Positions 54,401 to 58,329 of a stretch of DNA of 64,000 nt are shown in pieces. The DNA lies in the NCBI GenBank assembly GCA_037127315.1, contig JBBBDQ010001122.1, forward strand, positions 5,535,001 through 5,599,000, written 5' to 3'. The notes beneath the pieces were generated by a model. It ran no database searches, was not told where the DNA came from, and saw only the letters and a program-made list of their open reading frames with translations. Both the position numbers and the translations under genes were made by a program. How positions within the stretch are numbered: position 1 is the stretch's first letter; each line of letters opens with the position of its first letter. The stretch comes from Ascarosepion bandense. Its lineage: Eukaryota > Mollusca > Cephalopoda > Sepiida > Sepiidae.

Positions 54401-56724
54401 ATAAAATAACATTCAATATCGTGACAATTTCTTATATTGAAAGAAGTATTGACAGAACGGGAGAGACATCAGTAAAGTAATTGGATGTCTTTATTCAAAC
54501 AAGAACTTTATCCAGTAATCGAAATGGGTTAAAAAATGTGATGCAATTAACCTTAATATTTACTTTTTCTGGTACTAAATTACTAAATTTACTAAATTAC
54601 TAAATTTATATCAGCAAACTTTTTTTTTCTTTTTTATTTTACAGAATATTTAATTCGGCCGTACTAAAAAAAAAAATTAATATTTTGTAGGTTTTCTGAA
54701 CATGTTTCTTAATTCAAAATTCAAATTGACCTAATTTGATAGGGTTCAGGATGAAAGACTACTTTTGTCATAAGAATTGCTAATACCTTTTTGTAACTAC
54801 CACAACAGCAACTTTTTGATGGTCGAGTTTTACCAAAATGAGATCAGGCGCTTTCATTTCCTTTACTAATTAGCTGTTACATAAGCTGCAGTTGAAAGTC
54901 AAATTCACCATTTTGATGTTGGCTTATTCTGTCTTTATTTTTCATGCCTTTTTATAGTCAGCTGAATAAGTGTCAATTGTGTATATCTTCATGGAATGTC
55001 AATTCAGAGTAAAATAATGTCTGCAAAATCCAAACCTTGAATTTTCCAACATTTCACTCACCTGCTTGCTTCTCGATTTTAAGACATCTAGTTCCTGCAT
55101 TACCACCCACGGGATTATGATGTATGGTAAATGACACTCATCTGGGAAAATAACAATTTGCACAAAATATAACTGACCAAACTGAAACTTTTTAAAAGAT
55201 TTCAACAACAAAGTTAATTTTTCATATTTACACTAATTCAAATGTGCAATGTTGTAGATAACTGAATAACAAAATAGGGAGAAAAAATCTCTTGCCTTCC
55301 TGATAACTACAATTTACAAAAATTTATTTAAACATCCATCGCTATCTTCTCTCTTGAATTCCATTCATCTTGTCCTTTCCTCAATCCTCCCTATACTCAG
55401 TCTTTTCTCTCACTTTCACTCCCTGTAACCTCCTGTACACTATAGCATTCCTGCCTTGCTGGGGTAGTATAATTTAGAAAAAAAAAACAGTAAACAGGTT
55501 GCCCCTTTGTGAGAAGAGTTTTACTCTCCTGCACAGAGATGCAGTTAGTGCAATCTTAACTCCTACCGGCAGGGTGCAAACAGTCAGGAATACCCACAGT
55601 AGAATGCTGGTAAGCAAATTCACCCATCACTGCTTTTAAAGTAAATTATCAATGGCCAAATAACAGCAATGAACCTGTATCAGACAAAGTTAAGTAATAG
55701 TCAAGTGGCAAAATAGACCTGGTGACAATCATTGGACAATTTTCTTAATTAAACAAGTGTTCCACTACAGCAGCCTTTTGCAGGAATAAGATCAGTAGAA
55801 GACACCCGCCTTAGAGTAATAGTTAACAAGCTGTCTTGCACCCACTTCCCTAATGTAATGCACTCAATTTTTACTGGATGCTTCACTAGAAGGGACCCGG
55901 TATCAAAATTCCATAGAAGCTATATCATAAAGAAAGAGTTGATTTTTTGTGTCACCCACTACATATGACTTTGCAAGTGCTTACGTAATGTGTATGCACA
56001 TGTTTGTATTGTGCAAAAGTGAATTTCATCTTGTGCCACTTTACACACATAATTTGACTAATTTTTAAATAAGACATTGAAATAACGCATTCCCCTCCCA
56101 CTCAGTCTGGACAACCCCTACCCTGGACTAAAATAAAATAAAATTGTGAAAAAAAAAAAAAAAAAATGGTTAATCAAATATTCCTCATTTTTTAGAAACC
56201 TTCTGCCACACTAAGCTAAAGTAAACAATCAGAAAAATTAACCCAATCTGGAAGAAAAGAAATCTGATTATTATTTACACATGGAGTATTGACTTCTTGT
56301 TTGTTGTTATTATCACATTTCAGCCATTGTGTCCTTTGGCCTTCATCTGGAGCTTGTCAATTCAGGTAGTTTTGGACTCTTTATTTAATCTACAAGAGTA
56401 AATTGTTTTCATCCTATTTAACATGTTTAAGGATATCTTGTCTTTTTATTTAGCACTGCCCAGTTATTGCCTGATTATGCATACAATCCACAATCCAGAA
56501 GTAGAAATAGAATCATGTAAACTTTGGACAAAATTTATATAAATTTCAAATGTAACAAAAAGAATCTTTAAAGTGTTCAACCAAAATACAAAAATCCATC
56601 TTCATTTTCATTAAAAAGAATAGATAAGTCCTTTACCTGCATAATCTCCATCACAGATAGATTTTATCACTTTTAAATCACCAGCATTCACTAAGGTATT
56701 AGTATCAAGAACCACATATGATAC
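14171..56724 (-). CDS. SWT1: SWT1-like PIN-domain endoribonuclease gene, 17 visible exons (5' end missing)
   Basis: Seventeen exons on the minus strand join in phase into 1,587 bp (528 codons and a TGA). The first five encode a PIN nuclease fold: VVLDTNTL (first acid), VVMQELDVLK (acidic second site), AENNDDKIL (third) and LYSNDVNLCNK (fourth). All four metal-binding acids are therefore kept. Downstream exons carry segments such as KVQPPWELHDILYCF and HWYAVFGQV, which resemble the C-terminal half of SWT1. In yeast and animals SWT1 is a nuclear endoribonuclease that removes defective mRNPs near the nuclear pore. The N-terminal part expected before the PIN domain was not found up to base 64,000, so exons probably lie outside. 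The identification rests on remembered family motifs and exon logic, not on a search. SMG6 or another PIN protein is less likely because of the C-terminal similarity. Confidence 0.82.
14410..14486. repeat. 36-bp minisatellite, left part (2 units)
   Basis: Units begin at about 14,420 and 14,456 (AAAATGGTTGACATGGGTCC type). The array is interrupted at 14,487 by a LINE and resumes at 18,050. Confidence 0.78.
14753..16906 (-). mobile_element. Nested ORF1-only LINE (half-LINE) with target-site duplication
   Basis: TGTAGCTGT occurs at both borders (14,744-14,752 and 16,907-16,915). The insert reads, on the minus strand, as a GC-richer 5' leader (16,906 to about 16,300), an ORF1 with zinc knuckles (about 16,260-15,250), an untranslated tail, and a tetranucleotide (AATC)n end (the (GATT)n run at 14,754-14,781). 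No reverse transcriptase lies between ORF1 and the tail. Confidence 0.75.
15250..16270 (-). pseudogene. LINE ORF1 (gag-like) with three zinc knuckles
   Basis: On the minus strand, ILIFNSHKPLKEIKVGY precedes a frameshift and stop near 16,070. Then come CFKCQMFGHHEEQC (canonical CX2CX4HX4C), CKKCGIRDLDHLEDQC and CANCEGDHLAYSRNC, followed by WKKEKEILEVKY. A Lys/Pro/Asn-rich stretch ends with LSPRRNGFENLEAMDIEE in the 15,380-15,290 area. This is the layout of the nucleic-acid-binding ORF1 of Jockey/CR1-like LINEs. It coats element RNA in such families. Confidence 0.75.
16907..18040 (-). pseudogene. Reverse transcriptase fragment of the outer LINE
   Basis: On the minus strand, 18,040 to 17,830 encodes RSTADMLMTITDSIHQALNK and ALDISKVFD (first catalytic Asp region). 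Bases 17,795-17,604 encode VDVPQGSILGSMLFLIYIND and GIYADNTTVYSC, where the usual YADD box has become YADN. Bases 17,344-16,990 give ARKFFLSETILHMYIYKSTI and the conserved C-terminal RTSHLWNSL. Frameshifts separate the pieces. The same family occurs at 44,030-44,945. Confidence 0.8.
18050..18235. repeat. 36-bp minisatellite, right part (5 units)
   Basis: Anchor bases recur at 18,061, 18,097, 18,133, 18,169 and 18,205, exactly 36 bp apart. Units contain GGGTAGACATGAGTCCTGTT and divergent versions. It continues the array cut by the LINE at 14,487. Confidence 0.85.
18777..18838 (-). CDS. SWT1: SWT1-like exon 16
   Basis: 62 bp, phase 0 in and phase 2 out, with acceptor TTTTTTCTTGCAG and donor ACA|GTAAGT. 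It encodes DNNPLVNCVQLQTLFSDPEK. Confidence 0.76.
18839..19518. other. Intron 15 sequence and (AT)n run
   Basis: AT-rich intron of the SWT1-like gene with no recognised element except a GT/AT microsatellite at about 19,460-19,517. Confidence 0.5.
19519..20435. mobile_element. Non-autonomous DNA transposon with AGCCTTTGAGATTT ends
   Basis: AGCCTTTGAGATTT at 19,519-19,532 has its exact reverse complement at 20,422-20,435. Both ends abut TA-rich microsatellites, so the target was probably TA. The 917-bp interior has no coding capacity. Superfamily not determined. Confidence 0.6.
20457..20506. repeat. (TG)n microsatellite
   Basis: About 24 TG units ending just before the donor of exon 15, so length changes here would alter the sequence immediately downstream of that splice site. 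Confidence 0.9.
20519..20618 (-). CDS. SWT1: SWT1-like exon 15
   Basis: 100 bp, phase 2 in and phase 0 out, with acceptor TTTGTTCACAG and donor CAG|GTGAGT. It encodes CLGFSTADIPKEVNVFTVLA followed by EQLNAILPQLGCQ. A (TG)n microsatellite sits only about 13 bp downstream of the exon (20,457-20,506), right next to the donor. Confidence 0.78.
20619..22250. other. Intron 14, part without a recognised element
   Basis: Nothing identifiable. Short frames at 20,725-20,991, 21,480-21,671 and 21,849-22,070 lack domain or splice support. Confidence 0.4.
22255..22850 (-). pseudogene. LINE reverse transcriptase fragment (RTE/L2-like endonuclease-RT type)
   Basis: The minus frame 22,854-22,387 contains DLFNLYSKAIMREIKALPGF, NNIRYADDTVLIAD (intact YADD catalytic box), GLSINIKKTEC and KKFKYLGSILTEDGKCNMEI. 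These are the palm and thumb motifs of a non-LTR reverse transcriptase. A weaker frameshifted match to the downstream LLYGSECWT-type segment ends near 22,260. 5'-truncated; sits in the intron between exons 14 and 15. Confidence 0.8.
23350..23645 (+). pseudogene. Gypsy reverse transcriptase, N-terminal part
   Basis: LLKGYKASVQLKENYHPKYI, KLNKLIKQGIQERL, SPIVAIEKPDRDLRIC: the start of a Ty3/gypsy RT domain, ending at the SINE insertion. The normal continuation (primer-grip/palm) resumes after 24,285. Confidence 0.78.
23663..23972 (-). mobile_element. tRNA-derived SINE, copy 1
   Basis: About 300 bp. Read on the minus strand, a tRNA-like head comes first (GGTGCATTGGATATCGG A-box region, GAGTTCGAATTCC B-box), followed by an unrelated body and a palindromic segment near the 3' end. 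In this copy the palindrome has decayed (CATGTCTCTTTGGAAACATG). It shares full-length similarity with the copies at 23,975, 39,718 and 46,705. Confidence 0.8.
23975..24267 (-). mobile_element. tRNA-derived SINE, copy 2, in tandem with copy 1
   Basis: Directly follows copy 1 in the same orientation with only two bases between. It has the intact hairpin CATGTCTCGAAAGAGACATG at 24,014-24,033. The head lacks the first bases of the family and is preceded (minus strand) by poly-T, seen as an A-run at 24,268-24,282. Confidence 0.8.
24285..25060 (+). pseudogene. Gypsy RT palm and RNase H
   Basis: YFAKIDFKSAYNQTEIDDEF (first RT Asp) and LLFGIKTPSHIFQKA; then, after a frameshift near 24,475, YQDDIGVGA (the catalytic YxDD box) and KEQILMILKKAGLTINKVKC. 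Further on, LTTDATEKTIAAVL and PIMYISRRLTSAKINYFNI are RNase H motifs. A run of stops lies between 24,690 and 24,860. Confidence 0.75.
25060..25560 (+). other. Unrecognised segment inside the gypsy pol
   Basis: Replaces the end of RNase H and the integrase zinc domain. Frames at 25,090-25,278 and 25,314-25,562 show no motif I recognise. Either another insertion or a strongly diverged part of the element. Confidence 0.35.
25570..26220 (+). pseudogene. Gypsy integrase core
   Basis: WFQDIQKTKEYIKRCPK, then VRVHMDQTHIRDGGFFLVLM (first Asp), RNEVLQTIVTEFCHENL, where the second catalytic position has lost its usual TDNA form, and PQSNYIAERMVQ-type residues around 25,940-25,980. A TAG at 25,894-25,896 and others interrupt the frame. 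Confidence 0.72.
26229..26460 (+). repeat. 81-bp (27-codon) in-frame tandem repeat at the gypsy pol C-terminus
   Basis: ACAACATATA recurs at 26,229, 26,310 and 26,391, exactly 81 bp apart. Units 1 and 2 are nearly identical (GQHILAHADQFR ... DDVEMEGQ) and the third is diverged and incomplete. Because 81 is a multiple of three the repeat keeps the pol frame. Confidence 0.88.
26461..27441. other. Intron 14 sequence with gypsy-adjacent purine-rich tract
   Basis: Purine-rich to about 26,570, then AT-rich sequence. The frame at 26,884-27,177 is basic (SSKRKKARVYNLF) and unrecognised. It may be retrotransposon tail. Confidence 0.3.
27442..27558 (-). CDS. SWT1: SWT1-like exon 14
   Basis: 117 bp, phase 2 at both ends, with acceptor TTTCTCTCTCCAG and donor TCTAG|GTAAGT, both strong. 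It encodes QEVERTLQSGASPETCQQVL and continues ATLQTSIPMMEIIYNQFS. The intron that follows (20,619-27,441) is one of the longest of the gene and holds a gypsy element and a LINE fragment. Confidence 0.78.
27559..30724. other. Intron 13 sequence
   Basis: About 3.2 kb without a recognisable element. A 24-bp block (AACACACCATTACCTCTTCA type) is duplicated near 29,410-29,455. Otherwise AT-rich with homopolymers. Confidence 0.45.
30725..30852 (-). CDS. SWT1: SWT1-like exon 13
   Basis: 128 bp, phase 0 in and phase 2 out, with acceptor TTTTTTATTTCAG and donor ACTG|GTGAGT. It encodes EELPAKNFLDSVMEPEPS and continues to FQKVWEIFNSY, ending in a helix that is continued in the next exon. Confidence 0.77.
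31090..31260. repeat. 34-bp GC-rich minisatellite
   Basis: GAGCC(G/A)TGC(G/A)GACAGAC recurs at 31,090, 31,124, 31,158 and 31,192, exactly 34 bp apart, with a fifth diverged unit at about 31,226. It is markedly GC-richer than the surrounding intron. Lies in the SWT1-like intron between exons 12 and 13. Confidence 0.9.
31836..31968 (-). CDS. SWT1: SWT1-like exon 12
   Basis: 133 bp, phase 2 in and phase 0 out, with acceptor TGTTCTTCATAG and donor AAA|GTATGG. It encodes YKAEVKCSLESIEILQQICK and then ASLAGEVDINSNLDQLLEQQ, which look like alpha-helical repeats. No stop occurs in 44 codons and the phases fit both sides. Confidence 0.75.
32650..32888 (+). repeat. Dispersed repeat with tRNA-like segment (family also at 48,545 and 56,280)
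   Basis: Contains GACATTTCAGCCATTGTACT and CTTCTTCAG as in the copy at 48,545-48,660, then ACTCAGTGGATATAGATGTTGG and GAGTTGAGTCCAATACC, which resemble tRNA A and B boxes. The endonuclease-LINE copy B begins right after it. Confidence 0.6.
32889..34965 (+). pseudogene. 5'-truncated LINE, copy B: RT C-terminus, CCHC finger, restriction-like endonuclease
   Basis: Same family as copy A. Homology starts at TIHQKPVRSL (about 32,935); upstream codons are unrelated, so the truncation points of the two copies differ only slightly. RWLGLPRSLCS lies at 33,190-33,230. CHFCG and LKHILSSC at about 33,740-33,790 form an undisrupted CX2C...HX4C finger. HPDIVFFS and LWELTVPWEEN (34,050-34,130) give the endonuclease core. 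Frameshifts lie near 33,150, 33,385, 33,610 and 33,940, where an extra base also creates a stop. Located in the SWT1-like intron 11. Confidence 0.76.
34966..35645 (+). pseudogene. mariner fragment (second mariner family)
   Basis: Begins inside the 5' untranslated part, close to the tail of the endonuclease-LINE. MGKNTVQAQQWLYKCYSD, then an internal deletion to LGRPKLAGVLEKHQK, and KFHEIAEKLNISEGSVFTIL (helix-turn-helix). VTMDET gives the first catalytic Asp. Breaks off at about 35,640, so the second and third catalytic residues are absent. The full-length relative is at 40,725-41,973. Confidence 0.78.
36366..36447 (-). CDS. SWT1: SWT1-like exon 11
   Basis: 82 bp, phase 1 in and phase 2 out, with acceptor TTTCTCTAG and donor CCTGA|GTGAGT. 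It encodes LIDCSHVSSKLEDSSFVLEP followed by LLTLNP. Little similarity can be claimed for this segment. It is called from splice sites and frame continuity. Confidence 0.7.
36755..36787. repeat. Poly-A run (33 bp)
   Basis: Uninterrupted A-run in intron 10. No attached element was recognised on its 5' side. Confidence 0.85.
37076..37173 (-). CDS. SWT1: SWT1-like exon 10
   Basis: 98 bp, phase 2 in and phase 1 out, with donor AAAG|GTAAGC. It encodes HWYAVFGQVYIKNRNLMESK and then YKNLLEYSSSKK. HW-x-AVFG directly follows the PPW segment of exon 9, as in SWT1 proteins. Confidence 0.8.
38350..38850. repeat. Three imperfect tandem copies of a 175-191-bp unit
   Basis: TTCAGG(C/A)AGA starts at 38,358, 38,549 and 38,724. 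Each copy contains AGAGTTGAA and an AAACAGGAAACAAG-type block followed by CCTCTAC. The same CCTAAACAGGAAACAAG block is in the LINE-tail repeat at about 7,208, so this is probably a degenerate run of that repeat's 5' part. Confidence 0.7.
39057..39119 (-). CDS. SWT1: SWT1-like exon 9
   Basis: 63 bp, phase 2 at both ends. It encodes LKIIKVQPPWELHDILYCFV. The PPW motif followed by a short helix is a conserved feature of the SWT1 C-terminal region. The acceptor follows a long pyrimidine tract, which is the A-run at 39,122-39,146 on the plus strand, and the donor is TTGA|GTAAGT. Confidence 0.82.
39718..40019 (-). mobile_element. tRNA-derived SINE, copy 3
   Basis: The most complete copy. On the minus strand, TGGTGCAGTGG fits the pol III A-box consensus exactly and GAGTTCGAATTCC is a near-consensus B box. 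The 3' part holds CATGTCTCGAAAGAGACATG (39,762-39,781), an 8-bp stem closed by a GAAA loop. Located in the intron between exons 8 and 9. Confidence 0.83.
40555..40724 (+). repeat. Dispersed repeat, reverse copy near 49,500-49,690
   Basis: ATTGTTAATTTCACTC, ATGAAATTCAA and TTTTTGTACAGCAAATGAAG occur here and, reverse-complemented, around 49,540-49,690. The mariner at 40,725 appears to have landed in it. Confidence 0.55.
40725..41973 (+). mobile_element. Full-length mariner element (1,249 bp)
   Basis: Inverted ends ACATAACTCAATAAGTCCCAGG (40,725-40,746, first 20 bases shown by ACATAACTCAATAAGTCCCA) and its partner at 41,952-41,973 match at 20 of 22 positions. The enclosed transposase frame (about 40,905-41,910) is broken by frameshifts. 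Other copies of this family are at 34,966-35,645 and 45,306-46,070. Confidence 0.8.
40905..41910 (+). pseudogene. mariner transposase (second family), frameshifted
   Basis: The N-terminus has NKWYADFKHGRTDTNDAE-type residues (KLNRWYADFKHGRTDTNDAE) and HEIAELLNISEGSVFTILHE, the second HTH. VTMDET, FYQDNAPCYKS and YSPDMALNHYWLF give the three acidic positions of a D,D34D transposase; the downstream Asn/His replaces the commoner ND. A TGA right after the first Asp motif (41,343) and several shifts break it. Related to the mariner domain found in SETMAR-like sequences. Confidence 0.78.
42445..42844 (+). mobile_element. tRNA-derived SINE with a LINE-like 3' tail
   Basis: TAGCTTAGTGG fits the A-box consensus exactly and GAGTTCAAAATC approximates the B box. 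A body of about 250 bp follows. The last part, GACTTGCTTGGGGTGAAATC then AATT and poly-A, matches the 3' ends of the LINEs at 44,030 and 14,487. Mobilised SINEs commonly share such a tail with the LINE whose enzyme copies them. Confidence 0.78.
43183..43277 (-). CDS. SWT1: SWT1-like exon 8
   Basis: 95 bp, phase 0 in and phase 2 out, with donor ATGTG|GTAAGT. It encodes ANQISKKLKEILKGVLGLI followed by LETEMKVAFNEM, an amphipathic helix that matches the SWT1 C-terminal domain pattern of a helix ending in a conserved Trp, whose codon is split across the intron. Confidence 0.8.
44030..44945 (-). pseudogene. 5'-truncated LINE, same family as at 16,907-18,049
   Basis: On the minus strand: LSVNHHRQPVLLPISMDQVS, LLGLTLSSDLKWNHYIESIA and CRARKFFLA (RT thumb region), then SCTSHLWNSLPYTCFPDGYN (C-terminus), an untranslated tail and GGGGGTGAAACGATTAAAAA. 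A stop and frameshift separate the frames at about 44,700. It shows the complete 3' end that in the other copy is split by the nested insertion. Confidence 0.8.
45306..46070 (-). pseudogene. mariner copy (minus strand), 5'-truncated
   Basis: The 3' inverted end ACATCACTCAATGAATCCTG starts at 45,306. Minus-strand pieces include KHGSTIPESNWQSAEWTAAG, FHEDNVQS (second acid) and YSPDLAPNDYWLFADL (third, in the canonical form). Homology stops near 46,070 after the CSKLVPHL segment, where another decayed repeat begins. Frameshifts lie at about 45,640 and 45,935. Confidence 0.78.
46085..48010 (+). pseudogene. Decayed ORF of an unidentified repetitive family, split by a SINE
   Basis: Pieces: YPNLELARRLIPHNDDDLSV (46,140), KLSQGEFNNLVRDLILSKDK (46,330), then after the SINE and unrelated sequence, LHIKLGLIHE (47,565), ENFVGNKRPQNF (47,780) and HFAENLGVVSDEQEEHFYHD (47,905). 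The order and the motif LGVVSDEQ..HFYHDM recall a long single-ORF family seen repeatedly in invertebrate genomes, probably a transposon protein, whose function I cannot name. Many stops and shifts. Confidence 0.5.
46705..47013 (-). mobile_element. tRNA-derived SINE, copy 4 (old)
   Basis: The same family as at 39,718 but strongly diverged: TGCATAAGTGAATG and AGTTTGAATCCC (B-box relic) remain, and the 3' hairpin is reduced. Inserted in the decayed ORF at 46,085-48,010. Confidence 0.7.
48040..48200 (+). repeat. Dispersed repeat shared with 60,470-60,660
   Basis: TTTGCCCATAG(T/C)TGGGACCC and GTGCTACCACTCC(A/G)GGTCAG occur at both sites in the same orientation. Confidence 0.7.
48545..49055. mobile_element. 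Element with about 105-bp inverted ends and tRNA-like centre
   Basis: TTTACACTATTTGCATTGTT onward (48,541-48,650) is the diverged reverse complement of 48,950-49,050, including the shared blocks CATATTCACGACATTTCA and CTGGCCTTCTTCAG. Between the arms, CCCGGTGGATAAAAGCATTGG and TTGTGAGTTCAATAC resemble A and B boxes. Single-arm relatives are at 32,650 and 56,280. Confidence 0.62.
49186..49310 (-). CDS. SWT1: SWT1-like exon 7 (linker)
   Basis: Acceptor TTTGTTTCAG at the upper end. Entering in phase 1, the frame stays open and encodes a Ser/Lys/Cys-rich stretch starting CDQKSCESYSQKSIKKATC, which looks like a poorly conserved linker. Two donors fit the phase: TTG|GTCAGT (used here, 125 bp) and, nearer, AAG|GTTGCT. 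The downstream boundary is therefore provisional. Confidence 0.6.
49989..50037 (-). CDS. SWT1: SWT1-like exon 6 (49 bp)
   Basis: A very short exon, phase 0 in and phase 1 out, with acceptor TTTTGCTTTGCAG and donor CT|GTGAGT. It encodes SIYSALSKLSGITSDN. Both splice sites are good and the phases fit both neighbours. It lies just after the PIN fold, at the start of the linker. Confidence 0.72.
50729..50817 (-). CDS. SWT1: SWT1-like exon 5 (PIN, fourth acidic motif)
   Basis: 89 bp, phase 1 in and phase 0 out, with acceptor TTGAATTCCAG and donor GCT|GTAAGT. It encodes PNGKVILYSNDVNLCNKTL and then INGISAFNKA. The strand VILYSNDVNL supplies the last conserved aspartate of PIN nucleases, and LCNK..INGI is characteristic of the SWT1 group. 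Confidence 0.85.
50818..51470. other. Intron 4 filler with (AT)n runs
   Basis: No gene recognised. (AT)n microsatellites at about 51,350-51,379 and 51,404-51,432. Confidence 0.5.
51440..51660 (+). pseudogene. Penelope-like element C-terminal fragment
   Basis: TPKVKQKILKQARTAKSIKE, then PCFLCLQEKIEILKYM and NQRHETTVNCKH. A Cys-x2-Cys pair followed by EK..IL and a late C-x-H resembles the segment after the GIY-YIG domain of Penelope-like elements. Bounded on both sides by AT microsatellites. Confidence 0.5.
52110..52350 (+). repeat. LINE/SINE 3'-tail repeat, forward orientation, partly duplicated
   Basis: Two versions of GGATGTGGT(T/C)TCC(G/A)G(C/T)TTTCTC lie at 52,119 and 52,256. The second continues through GCCTTGCTCGGGGTAATATG and an A-rich end. 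It is the reverse complement of 7,118-7,270 over most of its length. Confidence 0.7.
52759..52852 (-). CDS. SWT1: SWT1-like exon 4 (PIN, third acidic motif)
   Basis: The acceptor is TTTCATTGCAG. The exon encodes AMQQNEFLVAENNDDKILQC and continues CMQLESKCKSF. ENNDDKIL is the third acidic PIN motif. To keep frame with the next exon the 3' end must be in phase 1. The only fitting GT gives TTTTT|GTTGAT, a poor donor 5 nt before an in-frame TGA. The upper boundary is solid, and the lower boundary is inferred from frame. Confidence 0.68.
53588..53686 (-). CDS. SWT1: SWT1-like exon 3 (PIN helical region)
   Basis: 99 bp, phase 0 at both ends, with acceptor CTCCACCAG and donor GAG|GTTTGT. It encodes 33 residues beginning KPDTAERAQKAIVFLSSYF and ending IGQTLKE. 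This is consistent with the amphipathic helices between the second and third acidic motifs of a PIN domain. Confidence 0.75.
53830..53908 (+). repeat. SINE/LINE tail fragment
   Basis: GGATCTTAGTGGCTTTATCA, then CCCTGCTTGAGGCGGGGGATGA and A-rich end: a diverged version of the tail at 42,775-42,844, in the intron between exons 2 and 3. Confidence 0.55.
55062..55141 (-). CDS. SWT1: SWT1-like exon 2 (PIN, second acidic motif)
   Basis: 80 bp, phase 1 in and phase 0 out. Acceptor TTTTCCCAG, donor CAG|GTGAGT. It encodes DECHLPYIIIPWVVMQELD followed by a basic VLKSRSKQ. The strand IIIPWVVMQELD is the most recognisable SWT1/PIN signature in the window, with the glutamate of QELD as the second catalytic acid. 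Confidence 0.85.
55385..55490 (+). repeat. SINE/LINE tail fragment
   Basis: CCCTGTAACCTCCTGTACAC, then GCCTTGCTGGGGTAGTATAA and A-rich end. Same tail family, in the intron between exons 1 and 2. Confidence 0.55.
56275..56400 (+). repeat. Single arm of the inverted-end element family
   Basis: TTATTTACAC, ATCACATTTCAGCCATTGTG and TGGCCTTCATCTGG align with 48,545-48,660. No partner arm was seen nearby. Confidence 0.55.
56637..56724 (-). CDS. SWT1: SWT1-like exon 1 of those visible (PIN start)
   Basis: 88 bp, phase 0 in and phase 1 out. The acceptor follows a run ending CCCCCCAG and the donor is GCAG|GTAAAG. It encodes VSYVVLDTNTLVNAG followed by a helix-like DLKVIKSICDGDYA. The hydrophobic strand ending in D-T-N is the first acidic motif of PIN nucleases. 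The open phase-0 start means at least one upstream coding exon must exist. Confidence 0.82.
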
Positions 56725-57266
56725 CTGGGGGGAAAAAAGGTAAATCATTTATTTCATCCAATTCAAAACAAATAAATAAAAATGCAGAACACAGATCAAA
56801 CTTGCAAAATCAAATATGCAAAATATCTTTCTACATTTAATTAAAACAAATCCTGTGTGTGTGTGTTAAATGGAATACACACCATTTACTTGCTATCTAG
56901 GTTTTGATCCCGCTGGTTTCTTCAGACAAAGTAGGAGCATGTATGCCAAGATGCTTGCTTATACATGATAGAACACTGACCGAAGGGGAGGTGGACCTCT
57001 TTACACCCATACCTGATGAAAGACAGGGGAACCCTCCTCACGCCCACAAACACTGGAAATCCCACAGAAGGATAAGGAAACACACTAACACCCCTAGCCA
57101 GGCTTGTATAGGCCCAATAAATACTTTCTTGCATTTCATGATTACCTCAGACCTCTTGTTCAATATATTTTTCTGGTCTGGGTGTGTTACAATAGCCAGA
57201 TTTTCCTACTGACACAACCAGCGAACCTTGTCACCAGTACTGTAAAACCGAACCCTCCTAAGTATA

Positions 57267-57503
57267 CTATTTCACATTAGGGCTTCTATTTTTTTGTTCC
57301 TTTAACTTCCACACAAGTCTGATACAATTCCTGCATCTCCCTAACTTGAATGAAGACTTATGATTATACCATCTCCGTTTAAAACTGCCTTCTGCCCACC
57401 CTGCATAAACCATTTTCTGGCAATTAGAATCTTCCACCTCAGCTTTCCATTTTATTGGTGTGTGTGTGTGTGGAGGTAGAATCGGCGACTGACGCCAATT
57501 CAA
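57267..57503 (-). pseudogene. GIY-YIG endonuclease domain of a Penelope-like element
   Basis: Minus-strand frame: KWKAEVEDSNCQKMVYAGWA and EGSFKRRWYNHKSSFKLGRC, then LVWKLKEQK. VYAGWAEGSFKRRWYNHKSSF keeps the Y, the central Arg and the H of the GIY-YIG nuclease at their usual spacing, although GIY-YIG itself reads MVY-AGW. Only a fragment. The RT of this or another copy is at 58,330-59,380, separated by an (AT)n run and unrelated DNA. Confidence 0.68.
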
Positions 57504-57588
57504 TCGGGTTTCAATCTTGGGTAAAAAGCAATCAGATGTCTAACCATACTGATGAGCTGTGATACAGCAAAACAGATCTGCCTGCGGA

Positions 57589-57593
<5 letters not shown>

Positions 57594-57621
<28 letters not shown>
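57594..57621. repeat. (AT)n microsatellite
   Basis: Pure AT run between the GIY-YIG fragment and a non-coding stretch. Confidence 0.9.
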
Positions 57622-57627
<6 letters not shown>

Positions 57628-58329
57628 CCTTGATAACACAGAACAAAAATACAGATCTAAATAAACACAATTTTATGCTCGTTTTTTTTCTTTTAATATT
57701 AGAACCTAGGCTGTCTTTCAGCTTACACTTCTTCAGGGACCAATTGTTGGCACAATTGTAATCACATTAGACTAGATGAAGAAGAATTTATAAAGATAAG
57801 GCTGGAACACATATAAAATTACAATTGATATGAATACATAAAATTAAGAAAATAAATAAATTTATGATTAAAATAAATGCGTAAATAAAGAAAACCAGCA
57901 GAGCATAAAAAAGAAAAATGATCGCTCACATATATCCAAATAAATGTAGAGATTGCAAAAAGTTGTCATTTTGTTTGCAAAGTGATGGTTGCCACAATTT
58001 AAAGCATAAGGCTTCCAAAATTAATAAATGATATTTAGACCTGCCCATGTGCAAAATAGAAAATAAATCTTAAAATGTGACAAGTATGACTCATTTTCCA
58101 ATAGGTGTTGTCCAATCACAGACTCGTGTGCTCATTGCGACACACAAATATGATTACATAAATGTAATCTAACATATTTGGGAACATGTTGGCTTATTCT
58201 CGATTTCAACCTAAGACTCGTTCACCCTATATACTCAGCTTCACACTGGCATCTAAAGTTATAGATGAGTAAACTTTTATTATGATAGGGAAGACAGTTT
58301 CTAGAAAATGATGGAAAAATCAAATTAGT

